Shown: in pieces, positions 45,144-56,513 of the stretch
Numbering within the stretch: position 1 is the first letter of the stretch
Layout of the letters: every line of letters starts with the position of its first letter
DNA from: Bradyrhizobium sp. 170
GTDB lineage: Bacteria > Pseudomonadota > Alphaproteobacteria > Rhizobiales > Xanthobacteraceae
Assembly (NCBI RefSeq): GCF_023101085.1
Contig: NZ_CP064703.1
Coordinates: 1 to 64,000 of the forward strand
Direction: 5' to 3'
Length of the DNA stretch: 64,000 nucleotides
The notes under the pieces: model-generated
The model's input: the letters and a program-made list of their open reading frames with translations, nothing else
What the model was told of the DNA's origin: nothing
The model's database searches: none
Position numbers and translations under genes: made by a program

Positions 45144-46535
45144 ATGACGGTGATCGCTTCCGAGGCAGCCGGCGCCGAAATGCCGCGGGAATACCCGCGC
45201 CGCGCCGCCGTCATCAGCTGGATCTTCTTCGATTGGGCCGCGCAGCCTTATTTCACGCTGATCACCACTTTTGTATTTGCGCCCTATTTCGCGGGCTTCG
45301 TCGCGCCGGATCCGGCGCAGGGGCAGGCGCTGTGGGGATTTGCCACCGCGGCCGCCGGCCTGATGATCGCGCTGCTGTCGCCGGTGCTGGGTGCGATTGC
45401 GGATGCCAGCGGTCGCCGCAAGCCGTGGATTGCCGGCTTCGGCTTGCTTTTGGTGATCGGCGCTTCGCTGATGTGGTTCGGAAAGCCTGGCGATCCGAGC
45501 GTCATTCCGCCGCTGTTGCTCGCCTATGCGATCGCAAGCGTCGGCGTCGAATTCGCCACCGTCTTCAATAATGCGATGATGCCGACGCTGGTGCCGCCGG
45601 ATCGGATCGGGCGGTTGTCCGGCACCGGATGGGCGACCGGCTATATCGGCGGCATCCTCAGCCTCATCCTGGTGCTCGGCTTTCTGGCCGCCAACCCCGA
45701 CACCGGGCGTACGCTTTTCGGCCTGGCGCCGTTGTTCGGTCTCGACCCGGTCAGCCATCAGGGCGATCGGATCGCCGGTCCTCTGACCGGCATCTGGTTC
45801 GTCATTTTCGTGCTGCCGATGTTCCTGTTCACGCCGGATTATCCGGCAAAGCGTCCGATCCGTGCGGCCTTGCGCGAAGGATTGAGCGGGCTGAAGCGGA
45901 CGCTCGGCGAATTGCCGAAGCAGAAATCGCTGGCGACATTCCTGCTCGCCAACATGATCTATACCGACGGGCTGGTGTCGCTGTTCGCGTTCGGCGGCAT
46001 CTATGCCGCCGGCACTTTTGGCTGGCATACGATCCAGATCGGAAGTTTTGGAATTCTGCTGGCCATCGCCGGTACGTTCGGGGCGTGGCTCGGCGGCAGG
46101 CTCGACGACAAATTCGGACCCAAGCGCGTCATCGCCGGCAGCTTGCTGATCCTTCTGTTCGCGCTCGGTGCGATTCTGCTGGTCGACAAGGACTCGATCC
46201 TGTTCGTGAAGGTCGCACCACCCGCACCCGGCGGGGCATTGTTCTCCGGCGCCGCCGAGCGCGCGTATCTCGTGCTCGGATGCCTGATCGGCGCCGCCGG
46301 CGGACCGCTGCAGGCGGCGTCGCGCTCGCTCCTGATACGTCTCGCGCCGAAGGATCGCATCGCGCAGTATTTTGGATTGTTCGCACTGACCGGAAAAGTG
46401 ACGTCGTTCATCGGCCCGCTGCTGATCGGCGTGATCACGGCATATACCGCGAGCCAGAAGGCCGGCATGGCGCTGCTGGTGGTGTTTTTTGTTGCAGGGC
46501 TCGCGCTGCTGACGCAAGTGAGGGAGAATTCGTAG
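45144..46535 (+). CDS. UMF1/Atg22-type major facilitator superfamily transporter
   Basis: A 463-residue membrane protein with about twelve helices. Starts MTVIASEAAGAEMPRE; family marks include VISWIFFDWAAQPYFTLITTFVFAPYF at helix 1, the SPVLGAIADASGRRKPWI loop and MIYTDGLVSLFAFGGIYAAG in the second half. The eukaryotic relative Atg22 exports amino acids from vacuoles; substrates of bacterial members are unproven. AAGGAAA precedes the ATG; an in-frame upstream start at 44973 is rejected because it overlaps the ggt leader. Its TAG stop is part of a dispersed repeat. Confidence 0.88.
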   Translation: MTVIASEAAGAEMPREYPRRAAVISWIFFDWAAQPYFTLITTFVFAPYFAGFVAPDPAQGQALWGFATAAAGLMIALLSPVLGAIADASGRRKPWIAGFGLLLVIGASLMWFGKPGDPSVIPPLLLAYAIASVGVEFATVFNNAMMPTLVPPDRIGRLSGTGWATGYIGGILSLILVLGFLAANPDTGRTLFGLAPLFGLDPVSHQGDRIAGPLTGIWFVIFVLPMFLFTPDYPAKRPIRAALREGLSGLKRTLGELPKQKSLATFLLANMIYTDGLVSLFAFGGIYAAGTFGWHTIQIGSFGILLAIAGTFGAWLGGRLDDKFGPKRVIAGSLLILLFALGAILLVDKDSILFVKVAPPAPGGALFSGAAERAYLVLGCLIGAAGGPLQAASRSLLIRLAPKDRIAQYFGLFALTGKVTSFIGPLLIGVITAYTASQKAGMALLVVFFVAGLALLTQVRENS

Positions 46536-46616
46536 CCCGAACGGAGCGCAGCGAAATCCGGGGCCCGGTGCGCGCGGCTGATATTCCCGGATTGCGCTAC
46601 ACTCCATCCGGGCTAC
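46532..46616. repeat. Dispersed repeat, family B, copy 3
   Basis: GTAGCCCGAACGGAGCGCAG at the left and CATCCGGGCTAC at the right are inverted arms. The leftmost TAG provides the stop codon of the UMF1-type gene. Located between convergent genes, like the other two copies. Confidence 0.8.
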
Positions 46617-46682
46617 GTCAGCTCCCTCCTGCGCTTTGCCCACCCTACCATTTCTCGCAATGACGGCGAGTGTGCCAGTCGC

Positions 46683-48275
46683 TCAATGCCTGAAATGCCG
46701 CACGCCGGTGAACACCATGGCGATGCCGTGGTCGTCGGCGGCCTTGATGACTTCTTCGTCGCGGATCGAGCCGCCCGGCTGGATCACCGCGGTGGCGCCG
46801 GCTTCGATGCAGGCCAGCATGCCGTCGGCGAACGGGAAGAACGCGTCGGAAGCGACGACGGAGCCCTTGGTCAGCGGCTCGGCGAGTTTTGCATCGGCCG
46901 CGGCATCCAGCGCCTTGCGGGCGGCGATGCGTGCGGAATCGACCCGGCTCATCTGGCCGGCGCCGATGCCGACGGTGGCGAGATCCTTGGCATAGATGAT
47001 GGTGTTCGACTTGACGTGCTTGGCGACGCGGAATGCGAATTTGAGGTCGCGCAGCTCGGCGTCGGTCGGCGCACGCTTGGTCACCGTCTTCAGCGTGAGG
47101 TCATCGACGACAGCGTTGTCACGGCTCTGCACCAGCAGGCCGCCGGCAACGGTTTTCGCGGTCAATCCCATCGCGCGGGGGTCGGGCAGGCTGCCGGCCA
47201 GGAGAAGCCGGAGATTCTTCCGCTTCGCGATGATCGCGATGGCTTCTTCCGTCGCATCGGGCGCGATGATCACTTCGGTCAGGATTTCCGTGATGACGCG
47301 GGCGGCTTCGGCATCGAGCGTCCGATTGACGGCGATGATACCGCCATAGGGTGACTGCGTATCGCAGGCGAACGCCTTGCGATAGGCGCTGACCAGATCG
47401 GGCCCCTCGGCGACGCCGCAGGGATTGGCATGCTTGACGATGACGCAGGCGGCGGTGCGCGCCGGGTCGAACTCGCCGATGCACTCATAAGCGGCGTCGG
47501 TATCGTTGATGTTGTTGTAGGACAGCTCCTTGCCCTGCAACTGCCGCGCGGTGGCGACGCCGGGACGCTTGTCGGGTGTGCGATAGAACGCGGCGGTCTG
47601 ATGCGGGTTCTCGCCATAGCGCAGCGACTGGATCAGCCGGCCACCAAAGGCGCGGAAATCCGGCGCGTCGTCCTTGAGCTGAAGCGCGAACCAGTTCGAG
47701 ATCGCGGCGTCATAGGCGGCGGTGCGCGCATAGGCTTTTGCGGCAAGGCGGCGGCGCAGCGCAAGCGTAGTCGCGCCCTGGTTGGCGGCAAGCTCGTCGA
47801 GCACGGCCTGATAGTCCTGCGCCTCGACGACGACGGCGACATCATCATGGTTCTTCGCGGCCGCGCGGATCATCGCGGGACCACCGATGTCGATATTCTC
47901 GATGCAGTCTTCGTAGCCGGCGCCTTTGTCGACGGTTTCCTCGAACGGGTAGAGGTTGACCACGAGCAGGTCGATCGGCGCGATGCCATGCGCCTTCATC
48001 GCATCGGCATGTTCCTTGTTGTCGCGGATCGCGAGCAGGCCGCCATGCACTTTCGGATGTAGCGTCTTGACCCGGCCGTCCATCATTTCGGGAAAGCCGG
48101 TGAGGTCGGATACGTCCTTCACCTGCAGTCCGGCCGCCGCGATCGCCTTCGCGGTGCCGCCCGTGGAGACGAGCTCGACGCCGTGGCCGGCCAGCGCCTT
48201 GGCAAATTCGATCAGGCCGGTCTTGTCGGAAACGGACAACAGGGCGCGGGTTACACGGCGCGGATGGTCGGTCAT
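46683..48275 (-). CDS. purH: Bifunctional AICAR transformylase / IMP cyclohydrolase
   Basis: Last two steps of IMP synthesis, 530 residues. N-terminal MGS-like cyclohydrolase domain ([44 protein letters not shown]) and C-terminal AICAR transformylase with the Lys-His pair in [22 protein letters not shown] and [10 protein letters not shown]. All blocks intact. In rhizobia purH commonly neighbours a heparinase II/III gene and rsmB; here a higBA pair separates them. Confidence 0.97.
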   Translation of the reverse strand: MTDHPRRVTRALLSVSDKTGLIEFAKALAGHGVELVSTGGTAKAIAAAGLQVKDVSDLTGFPEMMDGRVKTLHPKVHGGLLAIRDNKEHADAMKAHGIAPIDLLVVNLYPFEETVDKGAGYEDCIENIDIGGPAMIRAAAKNHDDVAVVVEAQDYQAVLDELAANQGATTLALRRRLAAKAYARTAAYDAAISNWFALQLKDDAPDFRAFGGRLIQSLRYGENPHQTAAFYRTPDKRPGVATARQLQGKELSYNNINDTDAAYECIGEFDPARTAACVIVKHANPCGVAEGPDLVSAYRKAFACDTQSPYGGIIAVNRTLDAEAARVITEILTEVIIAPDATEEAIAIIAKRKNLRLLLAGSLPDPRAMGLTAKTVAGGLLVQSRDNAVVDDLTLKTVTKRAPTDAELRDLKFAFRVAKHVKSNTIIYAKDLATVGIGAGQMSRVDSARIAARKALDAAADAKLAEPLTKGSVVASDAFFPFADGMLACIEAGATAVIQPGGSIRDEEVIKAADDHGIAMVFTGVRHFRH

Positions 48276-48395
48276 AAGGAGGTTCCTGGGCTGTTAAGGC
48301 CAGCCCGGTAGCATGGTTTGGAGGGTCAAGAAACCGGGATCGGCACCACTCTCCTATGAAAAATGGAAGGTAGTCGGCACTTCCGGGGGCAGCTC

Positions 48396-48710
48396 TCAGG
48401 CGGCTCGAGCCTTGATGGTAGGAATGCGACTGACATCCTCGGTTCGTTCCGCGTGCCACGTATCGTAGGCACCCTGCATCCTGGTCCAGATTCCCGCGCC
48501 GTCGCCGAAAAGCTTGCCGAGGCGCACCGCGATGGCGGGAGATACCGGCTTTCGTTCCCCCAGGATGTCGTAAAGGTGCTGGCGCGAAATTCCGAGCAGG
48601 CCGGCGATCTCGGCCTTGGTCCGGCCGGTCGCCGGAATAATATCATCGCGAAGTAGCGCACCGGGATGGGTGGGGCAGCGGTTCTTGCTGCGCTTGGCTG
48701 CATAGACCAT
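48396..48710 (-). CDS. higA: HigA-family antitoxin (XRE helix-turn-helix)
   Basis: A 104-residue DNA-binding antitoxin: HPGALLRDDIIPATGRTKAEIAGLLGISRQHLYDILGERKPVSPAIAVRLGKLF is the HigA/VapI pattern, with helix-turn-helix at about residues 30-52. It neutralises HigB and is expected to repress the operon by binding the palindrome at 49009-49025. Start at 48710, 10 bases after the higB stop, gives MVYAAKRSK; the toxin-first order is the HigBA hallmark. Confidence 0.93.
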   Translation of the reverse strand: MVYAAKRSKNRCPTHPGALLRDDIIPATGRTKAEIAGLLGISRQHLYDILGERKPVSPAIAVRLGKLFGDGAGIWTRMQGAYDTWHAERTEDVSRIPTIKARAA

Positions 48711-48720
48711 GTTTGCTCCT

Positions 48721-48999
48721 TTAGTGATATTGCTCGAAATCGACTCGGCAGGCGTCGCCATCTTCGAATTCGAACGTGATGCACCATGGTCCATTAACGT
48801 GGACCGAATAGCGTTTCGGGTTAAAGCCGTGCAAAGCGTGAAAGTCGAAGCCGGGGATATTCATTTCCTCGGCGCGGGCGGCGACGTCGAGACGGTCCAG
48901 CCTTGCGAAAATACGCTTCTGCATTTTCGCATCAATCTTCGAACTCCTGCCCTTGGTCCACAACTCCGAAAGGGCCTTGCTCTTGAAGGTTCTTATCAC
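48721..48999 (-). CDS. higB: HigB-family toxin (RelE/ParE superfamily mRNA interferase)
   Basis: A 92-residue RelE-fold toxin expected to cut mRNA on the ribosome. Conserved blocks: VIRTFKSKALSELW at the start, KRIFARLDRLDVAARAEEMNIPGFDFHALHG, and YSVHVNGPWCITFEF with catalytic-face aromatic/charged residues, ending VDFEQYH. The frame opens at an ATG at 49044, but family members start at (M/V)IR.F; the GTG at 48999 gives exactly that and lies 6 bases after a -10 box, so I prefer it. higA follows. Confidence 0.9.
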   Translation of the reverse strand: MIRTFKSKALSELWTKGRSSKIDAKMQKRIFARLDRLDVAARAEEMNIPGFDFHALHGFNPKRYSVHVNGPWCITFEFEDGDACRVDFEQYH

Positions 49000-49005
49000 C
49001 GCGTC

Positions 49006-49034
49006 AATGTAAGCAAATAGCTTACTTACGTCAA
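49006..49034 (-). promoter_or_regulatory. higBA promoter with embedded operator palindrome
   Basis: Minus strand: TTGACG (49029-49034), 17-base spacer, TACATT (49006-49011). The palindrome GTAAGC-N5-GCTTAC (49009-49025) covers the spacer and part of the -10 box, where HigA binding would block polymerase. The GTG start of higB is 7 bases past the -10 box. Confidence 0.65.
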
Positions 49035-49067
49035 GCAAGGCCATCGAAAGCCTGCCGCGAACACGCC

Positions 49068-50822
49068 CTACAGCGGCAGTTCCGGCTCGCGCCGCGCATT
49101 GCGACGGGCCGTCGTGCCGGCGGCCGTTGTCGCCGAGCGGACAAAACTCCAGCGGACCGAGGAGGCGTGGCGGGAATCCTGGCGGATCACGATCTGGGCG
49201 GTGCGGCGGGGGCCGTCATTGCCGGCCAGAAACACGCTGTCCTCGAGGTCGACCTTGTCGTCGAGCGCCTCGAAGGTCCAGACGTCGCGGTTGGGCAATA
49301 CCAGCATGACGCCGCGTGCATCGCTGAGGCGGCTTGCCTTCACCGCGGGATGCAGATGAAACCGCAGGGCAAAATCGGTCTCGGCGCCCTTGATGCGCGC
49401 GCCCGGCGCCGGCGAGATGGTGTCCTCGCCGTCGAACCTGCCGCCGTCTTGAGAGATCATCAACACCCGGCGATGCACGACGCCGAATTTTGCAAGATAG
49501 CCGTCATGCGACGTGGTCAGGAGATCGCCGTCGGCCACCGCCTCGCGGTAGCTTTCCACATTGGCCGGGCCACTGACGACGGGTGCGCCCTGCAGCAGGC
49601 GCTTCATCGCCGACAGTTCGATGAACTGGCACGAGGACGTGTCGTGATAGGTCAGCGTCGAATGCGCCGCGGTGCTGCGCGCAAAGCTGCGCCAATTGTC
49701 GCGGCCCGTTGAGGGCATGCCGCAATTGATGACGATCCGGCTCGCTCCGGAAGACAATTCGAACGAGAGGCAACCGGCATGCGCTTCCTGGCTGACATTC
49801 GGCGGCGGCGGCGGGCCGGTGTCCATGATGACGGTCGTCGTGCCGGCATCGAGGCGCTGGAAGCCGGTATGCGGCATGTTCGCCATCGGCACGCCGTGGG
49901 TGTCGTCATAGGCGAGCAGGGTGGCCACCAGGTCCGAGGGCGCGTTGCTCATGCCGTTGAACAGCGCAAAGCTGCCGTCGCCGTGCCGGAAGAAACGCAG
50001 CATCGGCATCATGCGGTCGATCGCATTCAAAAGCGCCGGCGGCGGCGCGATGTTGCGGGCGGCAAAGGTCTGCCGCAGCGGCAAGAGATCGCTGAGCAAT
50101 TCGACCAGCGCGCCGGGATTGCGCGAGATGTGCCCGCCGTCGGGCATGATCTGCCGCTGCAATTCGTCGGAAAGCCGGCGCGTGGCGGAACGGATGTGAC
50201 GCGCCTGGTTGGCCAGGCACAGCGAGGCGTAGCACAACGCGATCAGGACCTGCAGCCGCGGCACGCCGTCGGCGATATCGAGCATCGCGTAGCGCAAATA
50301 GCGAATCTCGCGGGTCAGCCCGCGCAGATATTTGCGATAGAATTTTCCGTCGGTGTCGCCGAGCACCAGCGGCGCCTGCGACAACAGCGAGATCACGCGG
50401 CGCGCCAGCACGTCGGGGCGGCGTTCGAGCGGCCGCTTGCGCGCCGGATTCGAGATCCAGTCGTCGACCAGCGAGCGGGCATTGGCGCGGGTCAGCGCGG
50501 TGTCGGCGGCGCGCAAATGGCGCAGCCAGCCGAAGCCGAGCAGGGCGACTTCCCAATCTTCCGACGGCGGTTCGAGATCGAAGATCGAGCGGCCATGGCA
50601 GGTCACGATCTTGCCGGCGAACACGAAGCGGCCGGCGTAAATTTCGGCGGCGCGGGTGGCGTCGGCGGTGCGCAGGTCGTGCGGTGCGATGATCAGCCGG
50701 TCGGCGCGGCCGGGCCACAGCCGCGACACCGCCACCGTCGCCCCGGTCGCACGCGCGATCACGGTCCGCGCCGAGCGGCTCATGATAAGCGTCGAGATGC
50801 GTCTGCGTTGAGCGACCGACAC
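49068..50822 (-). CDS. Heparinase II/III family protein
   Basis: A 584-residue protein of the heparinase II/III superfamily. The N-terminal half is an alpha-helical toroid (FDLEPPSEDWEVALLGFGWLRHL; MPDGGHISRNPGALVELLSDLLPLR with the conserved His-Asn); the C-terminal half is a beta-sandwich (STAAHSTLTYHDTSSCQF, VVHRRVLMISQDGGRFDGED). Reference enzymes are polysaccharide lyases; rhizobial members of this group are conserved beside rsmB and purH, but the glycan substrate is unknown. No signal peptide is evident. Start at 50822. Confidence 0.92.
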   Translation of the reverse strand: MSVAQRRRISTLIMSRSARTVIARATGATVAVSRLWPGRADRLIIAPHDLRTADATRAAEIYAGRFVFAGKIVTCHGRSIFDLEPPSEDWEVALLGFGWLRHLRAADTALTRANARSLVDDWISNPARKRPLERRPDVLARRVISLLSQAPLVLGDTDGKFYRKYLRGLTREIRYLRYAMLDIADGVPRLQVLIALCYASLCLANQARHIRSATRRLSDELQRQIMPDGGHISRNPGALVELLSDLLPLRQTFAARNIAPPPALLNAIDRMMPMLRFFRHGDGSFALFNGMSNAPSDLVATLLAYDDTHGVPMANMPHTGFQRLDAGTTTVIMDTGPPPPPNVSQEAHAGCLSFELSSGASRIVINCGMPSTGRDNWRSFARSTAAHSTLTYHDTSSCQFIELSAMKRLLQGAPVVSGPANVESYREAVADGDLLTTSHDGYLAKFGVVHRRVLMISQDGGRFDGEDTISPAPGARIKGAETDFALRFHLHPAVKASRLSDARGVMLVLPNRDVWTFEALDDKVDLEDSVFLAGNDGPRRTAQIVIRQDSRHASSVRWSFVRSATTAAGTTARRNARREPELPL

Positions 50823-50943
50823 GCCGTGCCTTGCTTAGGGAGGGAGGGGTATTCTGGCGAATCCTTTTAATCCGGAAACGCCGGGATGACACCATCTTGA
50901 AAACCGGCGAATCACTCCAGGGTCGGCGAATTACAGTTTAAAA

Positions 50944-52293
50944 TCAGGATTTCACCAGCCGCGCAGCGTAAAATCCATCCAACCCGCCGAGCCGGGGGTC
51001 GGCATGGGGCAAATGGCAGGGCAGGGTCCGTAAATCGCCGTTTGCGGTCAGGATTTCGCTGAGGCCTGCGACCTCGTCGGCTCCGACTGGCATGCGGCGC
51101 ACGCCGGATTCTGTGGCCAACAGGGACGCTATGGCCTGTTCGCCTTCCTCCGGCTCCAGCGAACAGGTGCAATAGACCAGCGTTCCGCCTGGCTTGAGCA
51201 GCGCGACCGCCCGTTGCAGCAATCGTTTCTGCAATGCCGCCAATGCGGCAATATCAGCTTCCTGCCGCAGCCAGGCCACGTCGGGGTGACGACGGATGGT
51301 GCCGGTGGAGGTGCAGGGCGCGTCCACCAGCACGCCGTCAAAGCCTCCATTGCCGGGACCGGGCCACTCGGCGGCATCGGTCACGACGTCGTCGGCCTGC
51401 AGCGAAAGTCGCGCCAGATTGTCGCGCAGCCGCGCCATCCGCGCCGGCGAGCGATCCACCGCGGTGACGTGCGCGCCGGCTTGCGCCAGTTGCGCGGTTT
51501 TGCCGCCGGGCGCGGCGCAGAGGTCGACAATGGTCTTGCCGCCGACGTCGCCGAACAACCGCGCCGGTAGCGCGGCGGCGGCGTCCTGCACCCACCACTG
51601 CCCCTCGGTGAAGCCGGGCAGCATGGTCACCGACCCCTGCAGCAAGGTGCGCACGGTGCCGGTCGGCAACGTTTCACCGTGCAGGCGGCTCGCCCATTGT
51701 GTCGCGTCTGATTTCACAGTGATGTCGAGCGAAGGTTCATGGCCGATGGCGAGCGCCATCTGCCGCGCCGTGGTCTCGCCATAGGCGCCGATCCAGCGCG
51801 CCAACAGCCACGGCGGAATATCCAGGTTCTGCGATTTGACTTCGTCGATCAGCGGCTGCCCCTCGCGGGCGCAGCGGCGCAGCACCGCGTTGACGAGGCC
51901 GGCATATTTCGCGGCGCGGCGGTCCGACTGCACCAGCCGCACTGAGAGATCAACGGCGGCATGATCGGGAACATCCATCCAGAGAATCTGCGCGGCGCCG
52001 ATCAGCAGCGCGCTTTGCGCGCGGGGCGCGTCCGTCGGGATGCCGCGATCGAGCAGGCGCGACAGCAAATGGCCCAGCGTGCCGAGCCGCCGCAGGATCG
52101 TCGCCACCAGCCGCCGCATCAGGGCGCGGTCGCGATCGGCCAGCGTCTTCAGGCCGGGATGCGCGCCGGCGCCGTCGAGCTGATCGTCGAGGGTGCGATG
52201 CTTGTGCAGCACGCCGTCGAGGATATCGGCCGCGATCCGCCGCGCTGCGAGACCGGGCACTTCGGAAGGTACTGCGAATCGGGAAGGTGGCAT
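50944..52293 (-). CDS. rsmB: 16S rRNA m5C methyltransferase RsmB/NOL1-Sun family
   Basis: A 449-residue enzyme of the RsmB type (methylates C967 of 16S rRNA in E. coli). N-terminal NusB-like helical domain (ARRIAADILDGVL...VDLSVRLVQSDRRAAKYAGLVNAVLRR) and a SAM-methyltransferase domain with DLCAAPGGKTAQLA, VDAPCTSTGT and VYCTCSLEPEE, the two catalytic cysteines being in the latter two motifs. The frame is open further upstream, but the ATG at 52293 starts with MPPSRFAVPSEVPGLAARR and is divergent from the SdhAF4-like gene. Confidence 0.95.
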   Translation of the reverse strand: MPPSRFAVPSEVPGLAARRIAADILDGVLHKHRTLDDQLDGAGAHPGLKTLADRDRALMRRLVATILRRLGTLGHLLSRLLDRGIPTDAPRAQSALLIGAAQILWMDVPDHAAVDLSVRLVQSDRRAAKYAGLVNAVLRRCAREGQPLIDEVKSQNLDIPPWLLARWIGAYGETTARQMALAIGHEPSLDITVKSDATQWASRLHGETLPTGTVRTLLQGSVTMLPGFTEGQWWVQDAAAALPARLFGDVGGKTIVDLCAAPGGKTAQLAQAGAHVTAVDRSPARMARLRDNLARLSLQADDVVTDAAEWPGPGNGGFDGVLVDAPCTSTGTIRRHPDVAWLRQEADIAALAALQKRLLQRAVALLKPGGTLVYCTCSLEPEEGEQAIASLLATESGVRRMPVGADEVAGLSEILTANGDLRTLPCHLPHADPRLGGLDGFYAARLVKS

Positions 52294-52452
52294 GAAGCAG
52301 CAATGTCTCGGAAAGCGGAAAGGTTCTGGCTCATGCCATTGGAATGAAAGCCCGTTTGGCATGCGAATATGCCAAATGTAAGAATCGCCACAGACAATTT
52401 CGCGATTGTGATGTCATCTGTGCGCCCATCCCTGTGCTATGGGAGAGTTGCG

Positions 52453-52662
52453 ATGACCGACAATTCTTCATCCCCCGCGCTGGTTGCGGAACGCAAGAAG
52501 CTGACGCCCGCCGCCGAGCGCGCGCTGGCCGAAGCCGAAGCGCGCCGCAAGGCCGCCGAAGCCAGCGCCGCGCCGCATCAGAAGGAGTTTCAGGGCCCGA
52601 AGGGTCCGGAACCGACCCGATATGGCGATTGGGAGCGGAAGGGGATCGCGTCGGACTTTTGA
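52453..52662 (+). CDS. DUF1674 / SdhAF4-like succinate dehydrogenase assembly factor
   Basis: A 69-residue protein. The C-terminal half (EFQGPKGPEPTRYGDWERKGIASDF) carries the DUF1674 signature, G-PEPTR-GDWE-KG-DF, shared with mitochondrial SDHAF4, which helps flavinylated SdhA assemble. The N-terminal half is Ala/Glu-rich and probably helical. GGGAGAG precedes the ATG. No sdh genes are in the window. Confidence 0.92.
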   Translation: MTDNSSSPALVAERKKLTPAAERALAEAEARRKAAEASAAPHQKEFQGPKGPEPTRYGDWERKGIASDF

Positions 52663-52723
52663 GGCCCAAGGGATGGTAATGGGCCCTTGCCGGATGCCCC
52701 GACTCAGCCCTTAGTCCGGGAAT

Positions 52724-53323
52724 ATGCCCCCATACGAGAGAATGAATGCATATCGGCCCCCGCGCCGGGGTCCCTTGCGCCGCTGGTTTTCGGCGGCCTT
52801 GCCCTGGGTGTTCGTGTTTTGCGTGGCGGCGGGGACGATGCTGCCGGTGCGGGACTGGGTGCGGCGGTCGTTGCCGAGCTCAGCCGACAGCCAGGCGGCG
52901 CGGGATGCCGAGACCATCTGGAAGCGGGCCGGAAGTGCGGACACGCGTCACGCCGTCGACGTCATCCGCACGATTGATGGCGACACGTTCGAGGCGCGGG
53001 TTCACTTGGAGCCGGGTCTCGATCTCAACACACGGGTGCGTCTGCGCGGCATCGACGCGCCTGAATTAAAGGCGTCCTGCCCGCAGGAATTGCAGATGGC
53101 CGAGACCGCGACGGGCGCGTTGCGCGCAATGCTCGGCGAAGGCGACGTCAGGATATTCAATATCGGGCCGGACAAATATGCCGGCCGCGTCGTCGCCGAC
53201 GCAGCGACCAGGCGCACCGGAAATGTTTCGACGGCGATGCTCGCCGCAGGTCATGCCCGCAGCTACGGCGGCGGCCACCGGAACGGCTGGTGTGCGAACG
53301 CGGGACAAACGCCGCTCAAATGA
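52724..53323 (+). CDS. Thermonuclease (SNase-like) family protein
   Basis: A 199-residue protein with an N-terminal membrane anchor (WFSAALPWVFVFCVAAGTML) and an SNase OB-fold: VIRTIDGDTFEARVHL, RVRLRGIDAPELKA (catalytic Arg and Glu) and DKYAGRVVAD (second catalytic Arg). All three catalytic positions appear conserved. Likely membrane-bound facing the periplasm. Alternative start at MNAY six residues later. Ends one base before a hairpin shared with the convergent L,D-transpeptidase gene. Confidence 0.9.
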   Translation: MPPYERMNAYRPPRRGPLRRWFSAALPWVFVFCVAAGTMLPVRDWVRRSLPSSADSQAARDAETIWKRAGSADTRHAVDVIRTIDGDTFEARVHLEPGLDLNTRVRLRGIDAPELKASCPQELQMAETATGALRAMLGEGDVRIFNIGPDKYAGRVVADAATRRTGNVSTAMLAAGHARSYGGGHRNGWCANAGQTPLK

Positions 53324-53349
53324 AAGAGCCGCGCAATCGCGCGGCTCTT
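53324..53349. terminator. Bidirectional terminator-like hairpin
   Basis: AAGAGCCGCGC and GCGCGGCTCTT form a perfect 11-bp stem with a 4-base loop between convergent genes; T-rich ends exist on both strands (CTCTTGT on plus, CTCTTTCATTT on minus). Confidence 0.8.
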
Positions 53350-53369
53350 GTATCAATCTGATCTTTGGA

Positions 53370-53882
53370 TCAGTGCATGACAGTCACGGTCGTTCCGACC
53401 GGTACGCGTTGATAGAGATCGGAGATGTCGTCGTTGAGCATGCGGATGCAACCGTAGGATACGAAGCCGCCGACCGAGCCCGGCACGTTGGTGCCGTGAA
53501 TGGCGTATTCGCCGCCGGCCAGCGTCATCGCCGCGACGCCCATCGGGTTGCGTGGCGAGCCGCCGGGAATGACGTCGGGCATGCCGGGCTTGTCGCGCCT
53601 GACTTCGCTCGGCGGCGACCACGCCGGGTTGAGATACTTGCCGTCGATCGTAGTGGTGCCGGACCACTGCTTGCCGGCCTTGCCGACGCCGACCGGATAG
53701 CGCATGGCGCGGCCGGAATCGAGGATGAGATAAAGCCGGCGCTCATGGGTCTTCACCACGATCGTGCCCGGCGCGTAATCGCCGCTGACGCCGACGAGTT
53801 CAGGCCGCGCCTGCGCCACTGACGACATAACGACGCACGCACCGATAGTGGCGGCCAACGCCACTGCAATCCTCATCGACAT
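53370..53882 (-). CDS. L,D-transpeptidase (ErfK/YbiS/YcfS type), secreted
   Basis: A 170-residue enzyme with a signal peptide (ALAATIGACVVMSSVAQA) and a YkuD domain: GTIVVKTHERRLYLIL, the conserved YPVGVGKAGKQWSGTTTI, and the active-site block IHGTN...GGFVSYGCIRM with catalytic His and Cys. Makes 3-3 peptidoglycan cross-links or attaches proteins to DAP. The start at 53882 (MSMRIAV) is preferred over 53909. A second YkuD protein is encoded at 10385-10954. Confidence 0.93.
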   Translation of the reverse strand: MSMRIAVALAATIGACVVMSSVAQARPELVGVSGDYAPGTIVVKTHERRLYLILDSGRAMRYPVGVGKAGKQWSGTTTIDGKYLNPAWSPPSEVRRDKPGMPDVIPGGSPRNPMGVAAMTLAGGEYAIHGTNVPGSVGGFVSYGCIRMLNDDISDLYQRVPVGTTVTVMH

Positions 53883-54190
53883 TCCCAGCTCCACTTTGCC
53901 CGCCCCCAAATGGGGGCCCTCAAATGTCTTTCAGGCCTCGACGGCCCGCTGTCTCGTCCACGCGTTTAGTTTAGTCGCGCGAATTGACCGGCCGGTTTCC
54001 ACACTGGTCTCGAGACTGGTTTCGCTGGGCGGAACAAAGAAAATGTTCGAAATAAAGTAAATGACCTCCAAACAACACAGGCAGCGAAATGCCCACTGAG
54101 GCGGGCTCGCCGCTGACAACCGCGTGAGCAGGAAAGGATTGCCGGCCTCGCCCCAGGTCTCCGGGGGCGAGGGGTTTGCTCCGGCGGGGC
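53883..54190. other. Intergenic region between L,D-transpeptidase and acs
   Basis: About 308 bases without a supported gene. A hairpin CCTCGCCCC/GGGGCGAGG (54146-54172) lies just past the acs stop and may end acs transcription, although no U-run follows. No known operator seen. Confidence 0.45.
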
Positions 54191-56143
<1,953 letters not shown>

Positions 56144-56513
56144 CTTTCCCTCCCACTCGTTACGGCCGGATATTTGGGCGGCCGTAAGTCGCCCTGATTG
56201 TTACGGCGATTATGCGTCGCGGGGCGATGCCCGGACAAGGCGGAACGTGTGCGACCTTGGTCGGTCAGCCGGTTCCCGGCCTTGCTACGGATCAAAGTCG
56301 CATCATTTTGCGCGGGCCGGCTCAGGGCGAAATCAACGTTATCGCCGGAATGGCACCCATGATTGGTATCTAATAACCGTTAATGACGGAATCGGGACTC
56401 GCAAAGCAGTTCATTACCCCCTAAATGGCCTCGCCGGGGCCGGACGGCCCTCCGGAACCAAGCCACAACAACGGGCATTGCCGGCAGACAGGTGGAGCAA
56501 GGCGATAACGGTC
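56144..56513. other. 370-base divergent region, acs / topoisomerase IB
   Basis: No gene supported. Open frames continue upstream of the topoisomerase start but lack family resemblance. The sequence TGGCACCCATGATTGG near 56349 resembles a sigma-54 site but with a shifted -12 half and is not accepted. I see no other recognised element. Confidence 0.4.

Noticed and set aside
54032..54060. GGAAC-type sequence resembling an EcfG sigma promoter
   Set aside because: No matching -10 element at the expected 16-17 base spacing.
56349..56366. TGGCACCCATGATTGG upstream of topoisomerase IB
   Set aside because: The -12 half is shifted by a base and lacks GC, so it does not satisfy the sigma-54 pattern.
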